A DNA stretch of 5,080 nt from Bacteroidaceae bacterium. Lineage in GTDB: Bacteria; Bacteroidota; Bacteroidia; Bacteroidales; Bacteroidaceae. Position 1 is the stretch's first letter. Each line of letters opens with the position of its first letter. The position numbers and the translations under genes are program-made. Positions 1 to 4,567 of this stretch are shown here, piece by piece. The stretch spans positions 1-5,080 of the forward strand of contig JAGCWG010000561.1 in NCBI GenBank assembly GCA_017961965.1, in the 5' to 3' direction. Under the pieces are notes generated by a model. The model saw nothing but the letters and a program-made list of their open reading frames with translations. It had not been told where the DNA came from and did no database searches.

Positions 1-193
1 AAATTATAATTAATGATAATTAATTTGTTACGCGAATAATATTTATGATAAATCGTGGCAAATTAATGGAAATTCGTGCAAAACCAAAAGTTTTATTTTG
101 TTCCATATTATTTTTTAATCAACACTTATAAGAAATTTTCTTTAATTTTCTAAATTTTCGTTCTTCTAAAAACAGCGAACTATCAAACGTCTT
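1..193. other. AT-rich non-coding stretch at the left edge
   Basis: No reading frame of useful length is seen on either strand. The stretch is very AT-rich and begins with two perfect copies of ATAATTAAT at 6-14 and 16-24, spaced 10 bp apart. A looser pair of related words, CGTGGCAAA (54-62) and CGTGCAAAA (75-83), lies further in. No full TAnnTTTG promoter box was found on the + strand; TTAATTTG at 20-27 misses the consensus at one base. This is probably the distal upstream region of the gene at 276, or the spacer to a gene outside the window. Confidence 0.6.
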
Positions 194-238
194 TTTAACT
201 CCCTATATAACTTCATTTTAACTTCAATTTAACTACAA
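194..238 (+). promoter_or_regulatory. Four phased direct repeats, putative operator upstream of the GIN-domain gene
   Basis: Four copies of a T(T/A)TAACTnC word start at 194, 206, 217 and 228: TTTAACTCCCT, TATAACTTCAT, TTTAACTTCAA and TTTAACTACAA. Their spacing is 12, 11 and 11 bp, about one helical turn, so all copies face the same side of the DNA. The array ends next to a near-consensus -7 box (241-248) and lies where the -33 box would be. Tandem sites at this spacing suit OmpR/PhoB-type regulators. Read on the minus strand, the AGTTA core also resembles a LytTR half-site, with alternate copies 22-23 bp apart. The repeats are seen directly; the regulator is a guess. Confidence 0.5.
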
Positions 239-240
239 GC

Positions 241-248
241 TAAACTTG
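241..248 (+). promoter_or_regulatory. Candidate -7 promoter element of the GIN-domain gene
   Basis: TAAACTTG matches the Bacteroidetes -7 consensus TAnnTTTG at seven of the eight positions, counting the two n. No TTG or TTTG lies 17-23 bp upstream; that place is taken by the direct repeats. A missing -33 box beside an operator-like array would fit a promoter that depends on an activator. Transcription from here would leave a leader of roughly 20-25 bases before the ATG at 276. Confidence 0.35.
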
Positions 249-275
249 AATAACTCACTAAACAATCTAAGGATT

Positions 276-1076
276 ATGAACAAATTTCTAACATTCGCCG
301 CAGCATTCGCATTATGCAATACTATGGCACAAGCAAACCCAAAGAACTCTGAAGACCGACATCTCGATGGCTTCACAAAGATTGAGCAATCTGGAAGTAT
401 CAAAATCAACTACTACCAGAGCAAAACATTCAAGGTTGTAGCTCATTGTGACGAAGGAGACATAAAGGAAATAAAGACAAGGGTTGACGGCAACAAACTC
501 GTTGTCTATATAGAAGGAAAGAAGGAGTCACATCTCGGCGGTCTTATCAAGGTAAATGGCAAGACAACTGTTAAGAATGCGTACGTCGATGTCTATTCTC
601 CTACAATAGAGAAGTACAATGGTGCTGGCTCTGGTTCATTCACTGCTAAAACTGACCTGAACATCGAAAACATCGTTTTTCAACTTTCCGGCTCAGGAAA
701 AATAAAGATAGGTAATGCCACATGCACCAATATGGACATCAACATTGCAGGTAGCGGTAACGTATCTGTAGGCAAGGCAAAGGTTAACGGCAAACAAGCA
801 ATAAGCCTTTCCGGCTCTGGTAATGTCAACGTGAATGCCACATGCTACGAAGCAAACATATCTTTAGCAGGAAGCGGAGACATTGTCTATAACGGCTCAA
901 ACAAGAACACAAGTGTCTCTATTGCCGGCTCTGGCAGCGTAACTGGAGAGGTCTTCACTGACAGCTTCCATGGCACCACAACAGGCTCAGGAAGGATCAA
1001 TATGAACGGCAAGGCAGGCAACATAAAGACGTCTAAGACAGGAAGCGGAAGTGCAACATTTACCAACAACAAGTAA
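276..1076 (+). CDS. Secreted head GIN domain (DUF2807) protein, probable beta-helix
   Basis: A 266-residue exported protein of the DUF2807 family (putative autotransporter adhesin, head GIN domain), common in Bacteroidetes and of unknown molecular function. Residues 1-20 form a type I signal peptide (MNKFLTF..., hydrophobic core, cleavage likely after AQA). The Cys in FALC lacks the small residue before it that a lipobox needs. Residues 31-85 match the GIN start: F-x-x-I, a short SGSIKI strand, then the D-G-N-K-L-V-V strand pair. Gly-Ser-Gly motifs follow at about 118, 139, 159, 180, 199, 218, 237 and 256. The last five are exactly 19 residues apart, as expected for turns of a parallel beta-helix. 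NATC occurs twice, 40 residues apart. The ATG at 276 was chosen over an in-frame TTG at 246: it follows AAGGA (269-273), begins a clean signal peptide, and the TTG lies inside the likely promoter. It probably acts in the periplasm or at the cell surface; no membrane anchor or sorting tail is visible. Confidence 0.88.
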   Translation: MNKFLTFAAAFALCNTMAQANPKNSEDRHLDGFTKIEQSGSIKINYYQSKTFKVVAHCDEGDIKEIKTRVDGNKLVVYIEGKKESHLGGLIKVNGKTTVKNAYVDVYSPTIEKYNGAGSGSFTAKTDLNIENIVFQLSGSGKIKIGNATCTNMDINIAGSGNVSVGKAKVNGKQAISLSGSGNVNVNATCYEANISLAGSGDIVYNGSNKNTSVSIAGSGSVTGEVFTDSFHGTTTGSGRINMNGKAGNIKTSKTGSGSATFTNNK

Positions 1077-1122
1077 GGCAACCTAAGCACCCATTCAAAA
1101 CCCATCCCTTCGGGGTAAAAAC

Positions 1123-1161
1123 AAAGCGCAGCGAAATGATTGATGTTTCGTTGCGCTTTTT
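1123..1161. terminator. Bidirectional intrinsic terminator between the GIN gene and tRNA-Arg
   Basis: AAAGCGCAGCGAAA (1123-1136) pairs with TTTCGTTGCGCTTT (1146-1159), giving a 14-bp stem with one G-U (or A-C on the other strand) position and a 9-base loop. On the + strand it ends in a run of five T (1157-1161), 47 bases past the stop of the GIN gene. On the minus strand it is followed by TTTGTTTTT, about 12 bases past the tRNA 3' end. It can therefore end both convergent transcripts. Confidence 0.8.
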
Positions 1162-1172
1162 GTATAATGTCG

Positions 1173-1246
1173 TGACTCGGATGGGATTCAAACCCATGAC
1201 CTGCAGAACCGGAATCTGACGCTCTATTCAGCTGAGATACCGAGCC
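1173..1246 (-). tRNA. tRNA-Arg, anticodon CCG
   Basis: The minus strand folds into a 74-nt cloverleaf. The acceptor arm is GGCTCGG with CCGAGTC and discriminator A. The D arm is TCTC-AGCTGAATA-GAGC, the anticodon arm TCAGA-TTCCGGT-TCTGC, the variable loop five bases, and the T arm ATGGG-TTTGAAT-CCCAT. Anticodon CCG (1210-1212) reads CGG arginine codons. CCA is not encoded. Oddities: position 10 is U facing C25, and U27 faces C43, so the D and anticodon stems each lose their outer pair. The usual G19-C56 tertiary pair appears as A19-U56, which keeps a Watson-Crick match. The remaining pairing is good, so the gene is probably functional, although the two mismatches leave some doubt. Confidence 0.9.
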
Positions 1247-1254
1247 AAGGAAGA

Positions 1255-1283
1255 CTTGCATTACTCATTCTTCATAATGCAAG
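1255..1283. repeat. Perfect 9-bp inverted repeat just upstream of tRNA-Arg
   Basis: CTTGCATTA (1255-1263) and TAATGCAAG (1275-1283) are exact inverted copies separated by 11 bases. In the tRNA precursor, transcribed leftward, this forms a hairpin ending eight bases before the mature 5' end. That would place it directly next to the RNase P cleavage site. It has no T-run after it and does not look like a terminator. Confidence 0.55.
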
Positions 1284-1398
1284 AGTTAAAAGTTAAAAAT
1301 TAAAAGTTATAAGTTAGATTTTACCTGTATTGCATGTTGATTACAAGAACTCCAACCTCCCAACTCAACTTTTAACTGTTAACTTATAATTATTAACT
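1283..1398. repeat. Two opposed arrays of five 7-bp repeats
   Basis: Positions 1283-1317 read as five 7-bp units (GAGTTAA, AAGTTAA, AAATTAA, AAGTTAT, AAGTTAG). Positions 1364-1398 read as five units in the opposite orientation (CTCAACT, TTTAACT, GTTAACT, TATAATT, ATTAACT). A 46-base spacer separates them. Exact inverted matches include AGTTAAAAGTT (1284-1294) with its complement at 1367-1377, and TTATAAGTTA (1307-1316) with its complement at 1380-1389. These two pairings cross each other, so the arrays can pair in different registers but not both at once. From memory, similar TTAACTTTTAACT arrays are common between genes in Bacteroidales. They lie in the leader of the tRNA transcript. Confidence 0.6.
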
Positions 1399-1427
1399 CC
1401 AGTATGGTCCTGTATGTCCATACTGGA
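1398..1427. repeat. Perfect 10-bp inverted repeat near the start of the tRNA transcript
   Basis: TCCAGTATGG (1398-1407) and CCATACTGGA (1418-1427) pair perfectly around a 10-base loop. With the predicted promoter at 1437-1466 firing leftward, this hairpin would lie within the first few bases of the tRNA precursor. It could protect the 5' end or serve as a protein-binding palindrome. No T-run follows, so it is not a terminator. Confidence 0.55.
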
Positions 1428-1436
1428 AACGTGGTG

Positions 1437-1466
1437 CAAATTTAGGGAAAAATATCGAAATACAAA
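1437..1466 (-). promoter_or_regulatory. Bacteroidetes-type promoter for tRNA-Arg
   Basis: The minus strand has TAAATTTG (1437-1444), a perfect TAnnTTTG -7 box. TTTG (1463-1466) stands as the -33 box with an 18-base spacer, within the accepted range. Transcription would start near 1430 and run about 185 bases before the tRNA at 1246. No other leftward gene lies in between, so the tRNA is the likely target. Confidence 0.6.
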
Positions 1467-1514
1467 TCTTAGATGTGGATTTTTATTGTCGTATTTAGCG
1501 GATGTTCTAAAAAA

Positions 1515-1547
1515 TTACGCTTTGCTAAGAAACTTAGCAAAGCGTAA
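1515..1547 (-). terminator. Strong hairpin with T-run, leftward intrinsic terminator
   Basis: TTACGCTTTGCTAAG (1515-1529) and CTTAGCAAAGCGTAA (1533-1547) form a perfect 15-bp stem with a 3-base loop. On the minus strand the stem is followed by TTTTTT (1514-1509). It lies between the end of the methyltransferase operon and the tRNA promoter, so it probably stops read-through into the tRNA unit. In the + direction an A-run follows, so it would not terminate there. Confidence 0.6.
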
Positions 1548-1577
1548 AAAAAATTGCTTATCATCACGACAAGCAAT
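1546..1577 (-). terminator. Weaker leftward terminator-like hairpin adjoining the previous one
   Basis: On the minus strand ATTGCTT (1577-1571) pairs with AAGCAAT (1559-1553) around an 11-base loop and is followed by seven T (1552-1546). The stem has only two G-C pairs, so it is weak alone. Its T-run shares its last two bases with the stem of the stronger hairpin at 1515-1547. Confidence 0.3.
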
Positions 1578-1662
1578 CTTTACTAACCTTAAAATAAATC
1601 TAATACCATGAAAAACACGTTGCAAATGTACGGGGTTTTTGCTAACTGAACAAGTCTTTAAG
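1548..1662. other. Non-coding spacer with nothing convincing
   Basis: Apart from the weak hairpin at its left end, this stretch between terminators shows no gene. A 13-residue reading frame (1608-1649, +) has no ribosome-binding site or promoter. TTTTTGCT (1636-1643) and AGCAAAAA (1661-1668) could pair, but they are low-complexity. Confidence 0.5.
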
Positions 1663-1711
1663 CAAAAAAAATACGCATCTTAAATGTTTTTTAACATTTC
1701 GATGCGTATTT
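1663..1711 (-). terminator. Intrinsic terminator of the DUF5063-exonuclease-rlmI operon
   Basis: AAATACGCATC (1669-1679) pairs with GATGCGTATTT (1701-1711). Inside it AAATGTT (1682-1688) pairs with AACATTT (1693-1699) around a TTTT loop, giving an 18-bp hairpin with a small bulge. On the minus strand the stem runs into eight T in a row (1671-1664 region). It starts 25 bases after the methyltransferase stop codon, the expected place for the operon terminator. Confidence 0.8.
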
Positions 1712-1736
1712 GAACTTCTAATATGTAAATATGATA

Positions 1737-2915
1737 TTACTCTACGTATAAAACAAGGCCTTTTAAGTACTCACCCTCTGGGTGGTAAATATTGATAGGG
1801 TGGTCAGCAGGTTGATGCAATTGGTGAAGAATTCTGACTTTTCGTCCTGCTGCTGCGGCTGCTGAGAACACGGCTGTGCGGAAATGGTCCTTGTCAACTG
1901 CCTGTGAGCAACTGAACGTAAAGACTATTCCTCCTGGCGTAATCTTCTCAAAGGCCTTCTTGTTAAGCCTTGTGTAGCCCTTCAGGGCATTTCGGAGAGC
2001 ATCCTTGTGTTTTGCGAATGCTGGCGGGTCAAGGATAATGAGGTCGTATGGTGTCTCCATCTGGTCGAGAAACTTGAATGCGTCCTCTGCAAAGGCTTTG
2101 TGTCTTGTGTCTCCTGGGAAATTGAGTTCTACATTGGCATTGGTAAGGTCGATTGCTTTTTGCGAAGAGTCAACTGAGTGGACAAGCTCTGCGCCGCCGC
2201 GCATTGCATAGAATGAGAATCCACCAGTATAACAGAACATGTTCAGAACTTTTCTTCCCTTGGAGTAGTGTTCGAGAAGGCTGCGGTTGTTGCGCTGGTC
2301 AACGAAGAAGCCTGTCTTCTGTCCTCTGAGCCAGTCAACATGGAACTTGAGCCCGTTCTCTATGGCTATGTCGTCGGCACATCCGCCGAGTAGGAATCCG
2401 TTTTCCTGATTGAGGTCTGCCTTGAACGGAAGGGTTGTCTCCGACTTGTAGTAGATGTTCTCTATCTCGCCCTTCATCACGTTCTTGAGTGCCTCGGCTA
2501 TTGTCATCCTGTCAACGTGCATTCCTACGGAGTGTGCCTGCATTACGGCTGTCTTGCCATACACGTCGATTACGAGTCCCGGGAGGTTGTCTCCCTCGCC
2601 ATGTACAAGGCGGTAGGTTGTGTTGTCTTCTCGTCCTGCCACTCCTATGCAACGGCGGACATCGAGTGCGACGGCAAGTCTGTGCTCGTAGAATTTCTGA
2701 TCTATCGTTTCGTTTTCAAATGAGAGGACTCGCACCATTATGCTTCCTATCTGGAAGTGTCCTGTGGCGATGTATTCGTTTTCGGATGTAAATACCTCAA
2801 CTGTCTCGCCTTCTTCTGGCTGCTCTGACATGTGATGTATTGCTCCGCTGAATATCCAAGGATGGAATCTGCGGAGTGATTCGTCTTTTCCTCTCTTGAG
2901 ATATATTTGCTTCAT
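1737..2915 (-). CDS. rlmI: RlmI-like class I SAM-dependent 23S rRNA (cytosine-C5) methyltransferase
   Basis: A 392-residue protein of the RlmI/YccW family, near the usual length (E. coli RlmI is 396). The E. coli enzyme methylates C1962 of 23S rRNA with S-adenosylmethionine. Residues 1-75 look like the PUA RNA-binding domain (LKRGKDESLRRFHPWIFSGAI). A linker carries RLVHGEGDNLPGLVIDVYG (102-120). The catalytic domain shows KTGFFVDQRNNR (200-211), the SAM loop NMFCYTGGFSFYA (225-237), an acidic ribose-binding position in VDSS (about D249), LDPPAF (295-300), and FSCSQ (334-338). The Cys in FSCSQ (336) is the likely nucleophile. It is cytoplasmic. It follows the exonuclease gene after 81 bases with no promoter visible, so it is probably the last gene of the operon. 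The ATG at 2915 gives a full PUA start. Family is near certain; the exact target base in this organism is inferred. Confidence 0.93.
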   Translation of the reverse strand: MKQIYLKRGKDESLRRFHPWIFSGAIHHMSEQPEEGETVEVFTSENEYIATGHFQIGSIMVRVLSFENETIDQKFYEHRLAVALDVRRCIGVAGREDNTTYRLVHGEGDNLPGLVIDVYGKTAVMQAHSVGMHVDRMTIAEALKNVMKGEIENIYYKSETTLPFKADLNQENGFLLGGCADDIAIENGLKFHVDWLRGQKTGFFVDQRNNRSLLEHYSKGRKVLNMFCYTGGFSFYAMRGGAELVHSVDSSQKAIDLTNANVELNFPGDTRHKAFAEDAFKFLDQMETPYDLIILDPPAFAKHKDALRNALKGYTRLNKKAFEKITPGGIVFTFSCSQAVDKDHFRTAVFSAAAAAGRKVRILHQLHQPADHPINIYHPEGEYLKGLVLYVE

Positions 2916-2966
2916 AAATAGTATGTATGTTGAATCCTTTTGTGTTCCCTTTTTTGAGCGAAGGTT

Positions 2967-2990
2967 AAGGATGAATAATTCTTCGTCCTT
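2967..2990. repeat. Imperfect inverted repeat in the gap between exonuclease and rlmI
   Basis: AAGGATGAATAA (2967-2978) and TTCTTCGTCCTT (2979-2990) match as inverted copies at 10 of 12 positions with no spacer. In the leftward transcript one mismatch becomes a G-U pair, and the tip must open to form a loop. No T-run follows, so it is not a normal terminator. It may affect mRNA stability or the relative output of the two genes. Confidence 0.3.
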
Positions 2991-2996
2991 GAAGAA

Positions 2997-3650
2997 TCAT
3001 TCGCCCGCAGCCTTTGCCTTTGGCTCCATTTCGATTGCAGGCGTCTTTGCGAGTGCATAGTCGCCTGTAGCCTTGAGACGCTTTATCTCCTCGTGGATGC
3101 GGATGCATGCCCATGCGTCTGTGGCGGCATAGAGCTGCTGTGCTTCTGTGAGGCTTTCAGCTTCCCAGTTGGAGAGTTGCTGGTTCTTGGCAATCTTCTC
3201 GCCAAAGAGGTTGGCGAAAATCTTCTGGAGACTCATGTCCTCTATTCCGAGGTCTCTTACCTCCTTCTGCAACTCGATGAATGTGCCCGGAGTGAACTCT
3301 GACCTGTGGCTGAGCACTCGGAGGTCGTCCTGAAGGGACAATCCTACCTTTGTTATCGAACAGTCCTCAAGGAGTCTCTTGAGACAGTCGGGAAGTCCTA
3401 TCCTGTTAAGTCTGAACAGGAAACAGATGTCATGTGTCGAAACCTGCAGCAAGGCTACGAGGTTGGTGTGCCCTTTCTTGAAACAGGGACGTGTCTCGGT
3501 GTCGAATCCGAGTATCTGTTGCGTCATAAGAAAGTCAACGGCTTTCTCTGCCTCTTGTTCCGAGATGATTGTGACAATCTTCCCATCGAACAGAGCGCGT
3601 GGCAGTTTCTGTATTTCTTTCTTATCGTATTTATCGTGAATAGTAACCAT
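2997..3650 (-). CDS. DEDDy-type 3'-5' exonuclease (RNase D / WRN-like exonuclease domain)
   Basis: A 217-residue single-domain nuclease of the DnaQ-like fold. Exo I is FDTETRP (D50, E52). Exo II is VGLSLQDDLRVL (D109 the likely metal ligand). Exo III is NWEAESLTEAQQLYAATDAWA, with Y174 and D178 giving the Y-x3-D pattern of the DEDDy subgroup. All four acidic residues are present, so it should be an active two-metal exonuclease. There is no HRDC or helicase domain, so it differs from full RNase D and RecQ-type proteins. The C-terminal tail is short and rich in Lys, Ala and Glu. The substrate, RNA or DNA, cannot be read from sequence. The gene begins 20 bases after the DUF5063 stop, indicating co-transcription. 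Being next to an rRNA methyltransferase makes RNA processing attractive but unproven. Confidence 0.92.
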   Translation of the reverse strand: MVTIHDKYDKKEIQKLPRALFDGKIVTIISEQEAEKAVDFLMTQQILGFDTETRPCFKKGHTNLVALLQVSTHDICFLFRLNRIGLPDCLKRLLEDCSITKVGLSLQDDLRVLSHRSEFTPGTFIELQKEVRDLGIEDMSLQKIFANLFGEKIAKNQQLSNWEAESLTEAQQLYAATDAWACIRIHEEIKRLKATGDYALAKTPAIEMEPKAKAAGE

Positions 3651-3670
3651 TTTTGAAAAGGATTCTCTTT

Positions 3671-4216
3671 TTATTCTTCGTATTGCAGGTCATCTTCCTG
3701 CGACGAGTAACGGACATCGTGCAGGGCACGCATCACGTTGGTGAGTTTCTGTCCCCAGTAATGGATGAAATTGTCCTTGCATACGGCAATGGCGTTCGTC
3801 ATGCAGTCCTCGTTACCGTCCTTGTAGGCACATGCAAAGTTCTTGAGGTCCTGATAGATGTCAGCCAGATTCTCACTTATTGTGGTGAGGATAGGTGTCT
3901 CGCTGTATTTCATGTCTTCCATGAAGACATCGAGGTAGTCATCTTTGTCCCCAAGGACAAATGCTATGTTATTCCTGATTATCTCGTAGTTCTCTTCTGT
4001 CACGAAGTCCTCTGGCTCCTCTTCGGAGAACAACTCGTACTTTGGCAAGAGTGCACCTTTCAGATACAACAATGGAAGGACCTTCAGGATTGTATCTACA
4101 AACTCCTCGCGTCCCTTGCTTTCTGCTTGTTCCAGGAAGGCGCAGTATTGCACAGCAACTGTGACAAACTCGATTATCTCGTGCTGATATACTGGTGATG
4201 ATGTTTCTTTTTTCAT
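3671..4216 (-). CDS. DUF5063 domain protein, first gene of the operon
   Basis: A 181-residue, acidic, apparently all-helical cytoplasmic protein that I assign to DUF5063, a family of unknown function seen in Bacteroidetes. Visible marks are an N-terminal helix with IIEFVTVAVQYCAFLEQ, then VDTILKVLPLLYLKGALLP, an acidic loop (EEEPEDFV), NNIAFVLGDKDDYLDVF, and a C-terminal FIHYWGQKLTNVMRALHDVRY. There is no signal peptide, membrane segment or catalytic motif. The ATG at 4216 is preferred over an in-frame TTG at 4228, because that TTG is part of the TATCTTTG promoter box and could not lie in the mRNA. The leader would be only about 5-7 bases. The family assignment rests on overall pattern memory. 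From memory, this gene is often found beside the same exonuclease in related genomes; a search would settle it. Confidence 0.85.
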   Translation of the reverse strand: MKKETSSPVYQHEIIEFVTVAVQYCAFLEQAESKGREEFVDTILKVLPLLYLKGALLPKYELFSEEEPEDFVTEENYEIIRNNIAFVLGDKDDYLDVFMEDMKYSETPILTTISENLADIYQDLKNFACAYKDGNEDCMTNAIAVCKDNFIHYWGQKLTNVMRALHDVRYSSQEDDLQYEE

Positions 4217-4225
4217 ATTCGTTGG

Positions 4226-4257
4226 CAAAGATACTATAAAAAAATATATTTCTCAAC
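4226..4257 (-). promoter_or_regulatory. Promoter of the DUF5063-exonuclease-rlmI operon
   Basis: The minus strand carries GTTG (4254-4257), a 20-base AT-rich spacer, then TATCTTTG (4226-4233), a perfect match to the Bacteroidetes -7 box TAnnTTTG. Start of transcription should fall near 4221-4223, a handful of bases before the ATG at 4216. This implies an almost leaderless mRNA with no room for a Shine-Dalgarno site. Confidence 0.7.
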
Positions 4258-4359
4258 CTGTTGTGCGAATAATTTTCTTTTATTTAGGTGAAACGCGTCA
4301 AATCGTGGTCGTTTGTGTCGTATCTGCATGCTTTTCTCTGCATTTGAGTTCTGCGTCAT
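4234..4359 (-). CDS. Candidate small basic peptide (41 residues), uncertain
   Basis: An ATG at 4359 opens a 41-codon frame ending in TAG at 4234, immediately before the -7 box of the DUF5063 promoter. AAGGAG (4368-4373) lies 8 bases upstream of the ATG, an ideal Shine-Dalgarno placement, although Bacteroidetes rely little on such sites. The product starts MTQNSNAEKSMQIRHKRPRF and is rich in Lys and Arg; no domain is recognised. In the same frame upstream, separated by one TGA (4420-4422), is a 13-codon frame MRLSKMKADEANT that starts at 4461 behind GGGAGG. The two may be one broken 74-codon frame. A frame of this size can arise by chance, so confidence is low. Confidence 0.25.
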   Translation of the reverse strand: MTQNSNAEKSMQIRHKRPRFDAFHLNKRKLFAQQVEKYIFL

Positions 4360-4467
4360 GACCACATCTCCTTGAAAGACTCCTGAAAATGAATTTGTCG
4401 CACGTAAAAAATCATTTTGTCACGTATTCGCCTCGTCCGCTTTCATTTTGCTAAGTCTCATGTACCT

Positions 4468-4511
4468 CCCTAATGAGTCCCTAATAAGTCCCTACTTTGT
4501 CTCTACTTCTT
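4468..4511. repeat. Four tandem 11-bp repeats
   Basis: Consecutive 11-base units read CCCTAATGAGT (4468-4478), CCCTAATAAGT (4479-4489), CCCTACTTTGT (4490-4500) and CTCTACTTCTT (4501-4511). The first two differ at one base and the later ones drift. On the minus strand the array reads as AGGGACT words and ends in GGGAGG, placed four bases before the ATG at 4461. The 11-bp spacing is one helical turn, so an operator is possible. A dispersed intergenic repeat is the alternative. Confidence 0.55.
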
Positions 4512-4528
4512 TCATACTCTAAATTGGG

Positions 4529-4567
4529 CACTTTGTAACGAATCTTATACCAATTCTTGTCAAAGTG
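4529..4567 (-). terminator. Possible weak hairpin after the right-edge gene
   Basis: Directly after the stop codon of the right-edge gene, CACTTTG (4567-4561 on the minus strand) can pair with CAAAGTG (4535-4529) around a 25-base loop. There is no T-run, so intrinsic termination is doubtful. No better terminator for that gene was found before the DUF5063 promoter. Confidence 0.2.

Larger units (their letters stand above)
4237..4567. other. Intergenic region between the operon promoter and the right-edge gene
   Basis: About 330 bases separate the two leftward genes. It holds the -33 box, the candidate small frames (4234-4461), the 11-bp repeats at 4468-4511, and a 7-bp inverted pair near the right end. 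ACGTGACAAA and ACGTGCGACAAA recur on the minus strand around 4396-4424. No tRNA or known riboswitch is recognised. Confidence 0.5.

Noticed and set aside
246..275. TTG start giving ten more residues to the GIN-domain protein
   Set aside because: The TTG lies inside the candidate -7 box, and the extension would put polar residues before the signal peptide. The ATG at 276 has a nearby AAGGA.
276..335. Lipoprotein signal in the GIN-domain protein
   Set aside because: The only Cys near the N-terminus follows Leu (FALC), so the lipobox rule for the residue before Cys is not met. A type I site after AQA fits better.
887..1261. A 124-codon leftward reading frame
   Set aside because: It overlaps the whole tRNA, the terminator and the antisense of the GIN-domain gene, which all have better evidence.
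1283..1398. CRISPR-like array
   Set aside because: The units are 7 bp, contiguous and degenerate, without spacers. They are simple repeats.
1414..1611. A 65-codon rightward reading frame
   Set aside because: It runs through the predicted tRNA promoter and two hairpins, begins within a palindrome, has odd composition and no ribosome-binding site. It is most likely chance.
1608..1649. A 13-codon rightward frame (starts MKNTLQM) as a leader peptide
   Set aside because: No promoter, ribosome-binding site or downstream gene on that strand supports it.
3653..4198. A 181-codon rightward frame opposite the DUF5063 gene
   Set aside because: It is an antisense shadow. The DUF5063 frame on the other strand has a matching promoter and operon spacing; this one has neither.
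3969..4256. A 95-codon leftward frame overlapping the start of DUF5063
   Set aside because: It is out of frame with DUF5063, Arg-rich and Cys-rich in a way typical of shadows, and starts upstream of the mapped -7 box.
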